Of a DNA stretch of 64,000 nucleotides, positions 57,242-64,000 are shown piece by piece (position 1 is the stretch's first letter; the number at the start of each line of letters is the position of its first letter). The DNA is taken from assembly GCA_019426215.1 (NCBI GenBank), contig CM033396.1, positions 33,275,154-33,339,153 of the forward strand, given 5' to 3'. The stretch comes from Buddleja alternifolia. Its lineage: Eukaryota; Streptophyta; Magnoliopsida; Lamiales; Scrophulariaceae. The translations under genes and the position numbers were made by a program. The notes beneath the pieces are model-generated. The model was not told the origin of the DNA. It made no database searches and saw nothing but the letters and a program-made list of their open reading frames with translations.

Positions 57242-57924
57242 TTATACAACCAATCTGCCTATAAGAATATCCCCAATTGAATAAGAATTATAGGGTCGAC
57301 CTGGAAACGTCGACAGAGAGTCAGAAAAACTAGTCAAATTGCTGCTGGAGATGGATCTTCCATTGTTTGGGCCATCGACCTCCAAGTGAAAATGATCATA
57401 AAACAGCATCAATTGATCATATTCATCATGATCTCCATCATCATCACAAGGAAGACGACATAAACATTCTTCTATAGCGCTCGCCCAATCAAAATCACCA
57501 TCATCTTCATTCGATTGTACTTGAGCAGGTAAGATCACATCCGCTGATTTACCGTTTCCAGTACTCTCCAAGTGATCATAATAATTATTATGATCAAGCG
57601 GATTTTCAAGTTGATCAGAATCATCTATAGTAGAAGAAATATGATCATGAAGTTGATGATTAATATGCATATTGCGTTCTTGAAAAGATACGATATCCAC
57701 GTTTTCTGTAGTACCCTCTTCCAACTCGTTATCAATCATATCTTTTAGAATAAGCTTGAGTTGAGTATCATCAATAGGAGCAGTATGATCCTGAATTCGA
57801 TGATCCATATGTCCACGTGAATAATAATATTCATGATCAGGAGCAGTACTAGTACTATTATAATTAGACAACATCAACATATCCTCCCAAGAAATATCCG
57901 ATATATGATCATCATGTGGTTGAG

Positions 57925-58211
57925 TGTTAAAATATTTATAGATACATAGTTAGGGGCATACTTGTAATTACAACTAGTTAGCTTAAAGTTTGTTAGTTCG
58001 TTGATTACCTGGCAGGTTTGTTTAATTAGCTTAATAACCACGCTTAACACCTACTATAAATAACAGGTGTTAAGCTTACTTTCCTATCTTGTAAATCACT
58101 TTCCAAATACAGCAATAGAGAAATACAATTTTCTTCTTCCCTGCGTCTTCGTCTTCAATTTCACAGCTCATCTTCTTGATGAACTTTCAAATCGATCCAT
58201 GAATCTCAACA
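57925..58211 (+). repeat. Copia-2b 5' LTR
   Basis: It begins tgttaaaata and ends tctcaaca. A TATA box tataaata at 58054-58061 sits between the arms of an 11-bp inverted repeat, gcttaacacct and aggtgttaagc. It should drive the element transcript on the plus strand, opposite to the NAC-like gene. Confidence 0.9.
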
Positions 58212-58223
58212 TGGTATCAAGAG
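58212..58223 (+). other. Copia-2b primer-binding site
   Basis: The sequence tggtatcaagag directly after the LTR resembles the complement of the 3' end of initiator Met tRNA used by most plant copia elements. Confidence 0.75.
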
Positions 58224-58398
58224 CGTTTTGATCCTATGCGATCTGATTTCAATTTGTTTTTCAATTTCATCAACATTCAAGAATCTATTATCAAGATCTC
58301 GATTCAACAATGGCGCTTTGATCCTGTGTGATCTGATTGTTTTTTTTTTTCAATTTCATCAACATTCAAGAATCTAATATCAAGATCTCGATTCAACA

Positions 58399-59519
58399 AT
58401 GGCGAACACCAACAATCTTCAGATGCACAATCTGAATCTTCCTGGACCTATGAATCTTCAGAATTCGGATACCCCTGGCATGATGCTTGTTAATCAAGCC
58501 CTAATCGGAACTTCAAACTACATTCAGTGGCGCAGATCAATGGAGATTGCGTTATCCTGTAAAAACAGATTAGGTTTTGTGAATGGAGCAATTACAAAAC
58601 CTGTAGAAGATGGTCCAGATTTACCTCAATGGGAGCAGGTAAATAATATGGTAATATTGTGGATAATTAGTGTTGTGTCTAAGGAAATAGGAAAATCCAT
58701 ACTTCATGGAAGTACCGTGGCCATTATGTGGTCTAATCTTCACCGAAGATTCTCAAGTAGTACTGGATCCAGAATTTATAGTCTAAGGAAAGCAATTTCA
58801 GCCTGTAGCCAGGATAATGTGAATATTGATCATATTATACAAAGTTGAAGCAGTTATTGGACGAATTCGATGCCATGATTACCTTTTCTGTGTGTAAATC
58901 AGGCATATGTTGTGATGTTATGAAAGCTTGGGAAGATCAACAGGAAGAACAAAAGTTGATGCAGTTTTTAATGGGGCTCAATGATGGTTTTAAGCCAGTT
59001 AGGGGCCAAATTCTTTTGATGAGGCCATCGCCTTCGATTGAAGATGCTTACTCAGTGGTACAGCAAGAAGAAAGACAAATGGAGATGTCACATTTTACAC
59101 ATATAGAAGATATAACTGTTACTTTGTTGGCTCACAACAATCAGCAAAGAAATTGGTCTAACCAACAAAGTCAGACACAAGGACAAAAATCATGGAATAA
59201 CAATGGAAAACAAGACCTATGGTGTGAAAATTGTCAGATAACAGGACATGTAATGGCTAAGTGCTTTAAGATTCATGGCTATCCAGCCAATTACAAACCT
59301 AAAGGAAAAAGAAACAGTGGAAATGGAAACTTTCTGAAACCAACTCACAGTGGTGGATACAATGGGAACCACACTTCTGGACACAGTGGTCACATGGTGC
59401 AGAATGCTGCATCCAACAACTCTAATCCCATGGGTATACTTAGTGCTTATACTAAATATGATCAGTCTTCAATGTCTCAGGTCAACAGTGCCAATGCTAA
59501 TCTTCACCAGCCTACTTAA
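58399..59519 (+). pseudogene. Copia-2b gag (one frameshift)
   Basis: ATG 58399 begins MANTNNLQMHNLNLPGPM and runs to 58848, including the copia gag core ALIGTSNYIQWRRSMEIAL. A one-base shift near 58845 continues it to 59519 with KLMQFLMGLNDGFKPVRGQ and a zinc knuckle CENCQITGHVMAKC near 59224-59265. The C-terminus is rich in Gly, Asn and Ser. The protein would form the particle that packages element RNA. Apart from the frameshift it looks well kept. Confidence 0.85.
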
Positions 59520-59845
59520 CTCATCCCTTATCAGATTACTCAGCTACTGAGCCTCCTTAATAAATCTCCTACCTCTTCCACTCATGCTTCAACTCCACAC
59601 CTAGAAGGTACAATTCATTGCCTTTCCGTTTCACATCTTTTAGATACCTGAATCATAGACAGTGGGGCAACAGATCACATAACTCATTGTTTTCGTCTTC
59701 TTGAAAATCCAAGGAAACTTCGTACCCCTCAATCAGTTCACCTCCCTGATGGTACTACTGCTTTTGTCACTCATGTGGGCACAATCACTATAAATTCTAA
59801 CATTACCTTGCACAATGTGCTCTTTGTTCCCTCTTTAAACATAAT
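59520..59845 (+). pseudogene. Copia-2b protease
   Basis: The active-site block DSGATDHIT appears near 59658, but the preceding Trp codon is TGA. Then come VHLPDGTTAFVTHVG and LHNVLFVPSLN. A small deletion shifts the frame near 59845 before the LLSVSKL-type block that opens the next segment. Confidence 0.75.
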
Positions 59846-60970
59846 TTGTTATCAGTAAGCAAATTATCCCATGATTCAAAATCTCTTATCAGTTTCAATT
59901 CCACCTCTTGTATAATGGAGGGCCATTTGCTGAGGAACCCACTGCAAATTGGTGACTTAGTGGATGGCTTATATTGTTTGAAACTTACACCTTGTAATTC
60001 TCATACTTTTGTAGCTTCTTCTTCTTTGAATAATTCTGTATTGTGGCACCATAGATTAGGCCACACTTCTTTTGACAAGCTTGAACATCTCACTGGTGTT
60101 ATTTCTGATTTGCATACTGTTCATTTCATGGATTGTACTATTTGCCCTTTGGCCAAACAATCTAGATTACCATTTCATAAAAGAGACAGTTCTTCTTTAC
60201 AGCCCTTTGATCTTGTCCATTGTGATGTATGGGGGCCATATAAAACCCCTACTCACCATGGTTTGAGATTCTTCTTGACTATTGTAGATGACTTTAGTAG
60301 AAATACATGGTCTTATCTCATGACACATAAAAGTGAAGTTCCTTCTATTTTAAAGAATTTCTATTCCCTTATTCTTAATCAATTTCAATCATCCATCAAA
60401 ATCTTCAGGACTGACAATGGGACTGAATTCTTCAATCACACTTTAAAATCATTCTTCCAAGAACATGGCATAATTCATCAAAGTAGTTGTGTCTATACAC
60501 CACAGCAAAATGGTATTCCAGAAAGAAAGCATAGACATGTTCTTGAGATTGCCCGAGCTCTTAGGTTTCAAGCTTCTTTACCCATTCAGTTCTGGGGAGA
60601 ATGCATCCTTACTGCCACTTATCTCATCAACAAGTTACCATCCTCAGTCCTCCATAATCAAACCTCTTTTAAACTTATCTTTCACAAACCCCCTCAATAT
60701 AATTACTTAAAAGTATTTGACTGTTTGTGTTTTGGCTCCACCATTCCTCCTCATAGGGACAAATTTGATCCACGAGCTACACCTTGTGTTTTTCTTGGTT
60801 ACCCTCTTGGACAGAAGGGGTACAAACTCTAGGACTTGCAATCTCACAAGATTTTCATTAGCAGAGATGTGAAGTTCTTTGAACATGTATTTCCTTTTGC
60901 TAATCATTCTCATACTACTTCTGTTTTGCCTTTCCCTACTGACATTAGTGAATTTGATCTCACTTGATCA
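59846..60970 (+). pseudogene. Copia-2b integrase
   Basis: The ORF at 59846-60832 has the pre-integrase finger LWHHRLGHTSFDKL ... CTICPLAKQ, then HCDVWGP, RTDNGTEF and TPQQNGIPERKHRH carrying the catalytic Asp, Asp and Glu. It ends in TAG at 60830-60832 after LGQKGYKL, where related elements continue; the reading goes on as DLQSHKIFISRDV and meets a TGA near 60965. The catalytic core is uninterrupted. The same stops occur in the fragment at 51469-53139. Confidence 0.85.
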
Positions 60971-62300
60971 CCATCTCCAGCATCTCCAGTAACCTCTCCT
61001 ACTCTTCCTAATATTTCTCCTCACCTTTCTGTCATTTTACCTTCACTCTCACCATCTAACACTAATCCAGACAGCTCTCTTGATTCTAGACACTCTCACA
61101 GAGTAAGAAAACCTCCTGTTTGGCAACAAGATTACATCTGCTCTACTAACTCTTCTTGTCTCTATCCTATGTCTAATTTACTCTCTTTCCACGCCACTCC
61201 TCCATCTTATCACAATCTGGCCCTCACTGTTGAACTTCACAAAAAACCTTCCACATACTCTGAAGCTTATAAACACCCTCAGTGGAGAGATGCAATGGCA
61301 CTTGAGATTCATGCTCTAGAGGCTAATGATACTTGGTATATTATTACCTCCTGGGAAAAGTGTTGTGGGTTGCAAATAGGTGTATAAGGTCAAGTTTAAA
61401 GCAGATGGTTCTGTGGAACGGTATAAGGCGACGTTGGTTGCCAAGGGCTATACCCAAACTGAGGGGATAGATTATCATGACACCTTTGCTCCTGTAGCTA
61501 AGATGACAACAATTAGATCTCTACTTGCTATTGCTCCTTCTAAGAATTGGTCTTTAGTTCAACTTGATGTCAACAATGCATTTCTTCATGGAGAGTTGTC
61601 TGAGGAGGTCTACATGGATCTCCCTCCAGGTTTTGTCATGCAGGGAAGATGTTATAAGACTAAACCTGTGTGTAGGCTGGTCAAATCATTGTATGGGCTT
61701 AAACAAGCCTCTAGACAGTGGTTTTTCAAATTTTCATCTACTTTACTTGATATTGGCTTCACACAATCTAAGTGTGATCATTTTTTATTCACAAGACATG
61801 ACAACACTGATTTCACAGCTTTACTAGTATATGTGGATGATGTGGTATTGACAGGAACTAATCCAACAATCATTATTGAGTTAAAAACTCTTCTAGATCA
61901 CAAGTTCAAGATAAAGGATCTAGAGGATTTGCAATATTTCTTGGGACTGGAGATCATAAGGAATGATGATGGAGTCTACATGAATCAAAGGAAGTATGCT
62001 CAGGATATTATAAGTGATGCAGGACTTACTGGAGCTAAGATTAGTATTGTTCCAATGGATCAAAATCACAAAATGAATGCAAGTGATGGTGAAGAATTGG
62101 ATGATCCCTCCACCTACGGAAGACTTATGGGAAGACTGATATACCTCACCATTTCCAGACCTGATTTGGCCTATCCAATGCATATTCTAAGTCAGTTTAT
62201 GGCAAAGCCTAGAGTTCCACATATGAGCATGGCTTGTGAGGTGTTAAGATATTTCAAAGGAAGTTTTGACCAAGGACTCTTCTTTCCAGCCAATCAAGAA
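60971..62300 (+). pseudogene. Copia-2b reverse transcriptase
   Basis: A Ser/Pro linker precedes the RT. A frame change near 61380 separates the first block (HPQWRDAMALEIHALEAN) from the main 355-codon ORF at 61380-62447. That ORF has [43 protein letters not shown], the catalytic LLVYVDDVVLTG near 61825, and FLGLEIIRNDDGVYMNQRKY. RT catalytic residues are intact. Confidence 0.85.
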
Positions 62301-62790
62301 CTTAAGTTGAAGGCCTATTGTGATGCAGATTGGGCTTCATGGCCCATGACAAGGAGATCGATGACTGGCTATTGTGTGAAGTTGGGAGAAGCTCTGATTT
62401 CATGGAAAATTAAAAAGCAAAATACAGTTTCAAGACCCTCAGGCTGAATCTGAATAGAGGTCTATGGCCTCTGTGTGTTGTGAGATTACTTGGTTGCTCA
62501 ATCTGTTAGCTGAACTTCAAGTTACAAACTTGACACCAGTACCCATTGCTTGTGATAGTCAAGCTGCACTTCACATTGCCAACAATCCTGTTTATCACGA
62601 GAGAACCAAACACATTGAGCTGGACTGTCACTTGGTTAGGGAGAAGTTGCAATCTGGTGTCATAGCACCAAGTTATGTATCCACTAAACTGCAACTGACA
62701 GATATGTTCACTAAGGCAATTGGCAGATCACAATTGAGTTCTTTTCTTGGCAAGTTGGGCATTTGTAATCTCTTACAAAGTCCAACTTGA
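62301..62790 (+). pseudogene. Copia-2b RNase H (stop inside)
   Basis: RNase H follows RT in the same ORF: YCDADWASWPMTRRSMTGYC and ISWKIKKQNTVSRPSG, then TGA at 62445-62447 just before the catalytic AEAEYRS-type block, which is lost to a stop and sequence change. The rest (ACDSQAALHIANNPVYHERT, HIELDCHLVREKL, LTDMFTKAIGRSQL) is read at 62464-62790. Confidence 0.85.
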
Positions 62791-63084
62791 GGGAGGATGT
62801 TATAATATTTATAGATACATAGTTAGGGGCATACTTGTAATTACAGCTAGTTAGCTTAAAGTTTGTTAGTTTGTTGATTAGCTGGCAGGTTTGTTTAATT
62901 AGCTTAATAACCACGCTTAACGCCTACTATAAATAACAGGTGTTAAGCTTACTTTCCTAACTTGTAAATCAGTTTCCAAATACAGATATAGAGAAATACA
63001 ATTTTCTTCTTCTCTACATCTTCGTCTTCAATTTCACAGCTCATCTTCTTGATGAACTTTCAAATAGATCCATGAATCTCAACA
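62789..63084 (+). repeat. Copia-2b polypurine tract and 3' LTR
   Basis: The purine tract gagggagga (62789-62797) precedes tgttataata at 62798. The 287-base LTR ends tctcaaca at 63084. Its TATA box at 62928-62935 is again framed by an inverted repeat, here with one mismatch. About 13 differences from the 5' LTR were counted by eye. Confidence 0.9.
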
Positions 63085-63831
63085 TTGAGCATCTAAGACG
63101 ACATCATTGGCAGATTTATTATTCCCTTCATCAACAGCCGGTACCGGTTCCGCCGGTATAACTCGATGATCATGATCATCAGATGTTAATGTTGTCTTTC
63201 GTCTCTTACAACATAAAGTACTACTACACCCATCTTCTTCTATTTCTGATCTTTTCTTGGGCACTTTTCTTGTGATTCTACAAATCACATAGTCCTTATA
63301 TTTCAAGTCATAATTATCCTTTAAAACCCTGTTTAATGAAAACTAGTGCATGATCCAGTGATCCGATGATCGTACTCGTTTGGATCCTCCTAATTTCCTC
63401 ACCTCAAAACTAAACATCTTCCTCTTCCCTATCACTTCGCGGGTGGATTCGCTGTCAATTTCTTTTACACCGGTCTGCCCTTCCCAAGTGCCATGACCGT
63501 TGCAGGTTCTTGCAATAAGTGTCTTGCCCTCGCTAATTTTTTACAACCTCGTAAAAACATACATCTCTTTCTTGAAGTCTTTGGTAGTATTCCAGTACGG
63601 ACAATCAAGAATATCACTAAAAACATCCGATGGATGTTTGTCACCATATAGGTCTTTCTCAAGTATGGGATTGAACCCGGGCAATGGCAATCTTATAGCT
63701 TTTCTGAATAGGAAGAATTTGATCAATTGTTCCTCTGTAGGTACAAACTTAAACCCTATAGCTGGATCAGTTTCAGCTATACTACTCATCTCATCACCAT
63801 CACCCCTCTTCATCTTTCCCAAATTCTCCAT

Positions 63832-64000
63832 CAATCGATCTTGATCTCACAATCTTTGTCATGCGTACGTGTATCTCGGTCTCTCTCTCAATCGAATTGA
63901 ATTATTTTCTCAGAACTGGCTAGCTAGTGTTCCTTTCAATTAATATTCTGCAGGTGCATGTATTGTATGTATGTATGAAATATATTCTGAAAGTTAAGTT
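63832..64000 (-). other. Upstream region of the NAC-like gene
   Basis: Only 169 bases of the 5' flank are in the window. A CT-rich patch (gtctctctctcaatc near 63878) fits a plant 5' leader. No TATA box could be assigned with confidence. Confidence 0.35.

Larger units (their letters stand above)
57925..63084 (+). mobile_element. Copia-2b: complete Ty1/copia element in the NAC-like gene
   Basis: Two 287-base LTRs flank gag, protease, integrase, RT and RNase H. The exact duplication ttgag lies at 57920-57924 and 63085-63089. The primer site tggtatcaagag follows the 5' LTR and the purine tract gagggagga precedes the 3' LTR. The LTRs differ at about 13 positions by eye (roughly 4-5 percent), so it is not recent. 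All coding regions carry at least one stop or frameshift. Confidence 0.95.
57242..63831 (-). pseudogene. NAC-like transcription factor gene split by copia-2b
   Basis: From ATG 63829-63831 one minus-strand frame runs to the copia insertion at 63085, and continues in phase from 57919 to TAA 57242 once the element and one copy of ttgag are ignored. Total coding length is 475 codons including stop. NAC subdomains are visible: GFKFVPTEEQLIKFFLF (A), ILEKDLYGDKHPSDVF (B), KTLIARTCNGHGTWEG (C), a WIMH block (D) and KDYVICRITRKVPKK (E). The C-terminal half is rich in Asp, His, Asn and Ser, like an activation region, with DWASAIEECL near the end. In-frame stops at 63541-63543 and 63343-63345 break the DNA-binding domain independently of the insertion. 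No introns are seen, unusual for NAC genes, so it may be a retrocopy or a lineage-specific form. Confidence 0.75.

Noticed and set aside
57242..57880. A separate 212-codon gene
   Set aside because: It is in phase with the NAC-like frame on the other side of copia-2b, so it is the C-terminal half of that gene.
63465..63662. Alternate-frame ORF over the NAC domain
   Set aside because: It is a shadow: NAC motifs are in the other frame on the same strand.

Overview
This window comes from the nuclear genome of a flowering plant. It contains Ty1/copia and Ty3/gypsy retrotransposons with Met-tRNA-type primer sites, a CACTA transposon, a SINE, TRIMs, MITEs, a spliced cytochrome P450 gene and a NAC transcription-factor gene. 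The P450 looks like the CYP76 family, closest to the CYP76AH diterpene oxidases of mints, so Lamiales, probably Lamiaceae, is the likeliest source; this is an inference from family resemblance. Only one gene looks intact, the P450. Almost everything else is mobile DNA in layers.

Layout. 1-8953: 3' part of an Athila-type Ty3/gypsy element (protease, RT, RNase H, deleted integrase, env-position ORF, 3' LTR). It lies inside 8954-15906, the 3' part of a Sirevirus-like copia element (RNase H, broken env-like region, 3' LTR). That element lies inside 15907-21945, a CACTA element with a minus-strand TNP2 transposase, a three-copy 1.06-kb tandem array upstream and subterminal repeats at its end. 21946-23277: probable LTR remnant. 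23278-33560: a decayed copia element (copia-1) whose 5' LTR carries a 4.9-kb hAT-type foldback element (23324-28242) with an exact 8-bp target duplication; its interior is one large head-to-head minisatellite palindrome.

33923-38250 (minus): two-exon, 496-codon CYP76-like P450. Its reading frame is open, but the conserved C-helix Trp is Gly. The 2.8-kb intron holds a hAT MITE. 38344-51106: dense small elements, including a SINE with a 15-bp duplication, a MULE-like TIR element, a small Helitron, GC/CA repeats with a C run, a second head-to-head array of ~190-bp units, CACTA-type and other MITEs, a 580-bp TRIM, a 1.5-kb LTR element that carries the start of a mitochondrial carrier gene and sits inside a hAT MITE, and a MITE with a 9-bp duplication.

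51190-56231: transposon-derived coding debris. A FAR1-type zinc-finger fragment adjoins a 1671-bp internal copia fragment, followed by a broken minus-strand multi-exon gene embedded in AT-rich sequence rich in a tatacagt-like motif. 57242-63831 (minus): a NAC-like gene broken by two in-frame stops and by a complete 5160-bp copia element (copia-2b, exact 5-bp duplication). The 1671-bp fragment is a near-identical copy of part of copia-2b, about 8.6 kb away.

No tRNA, rRNA or CRISPR array was recognised. Coordinates of element ends without a target-site duplication are estimates.
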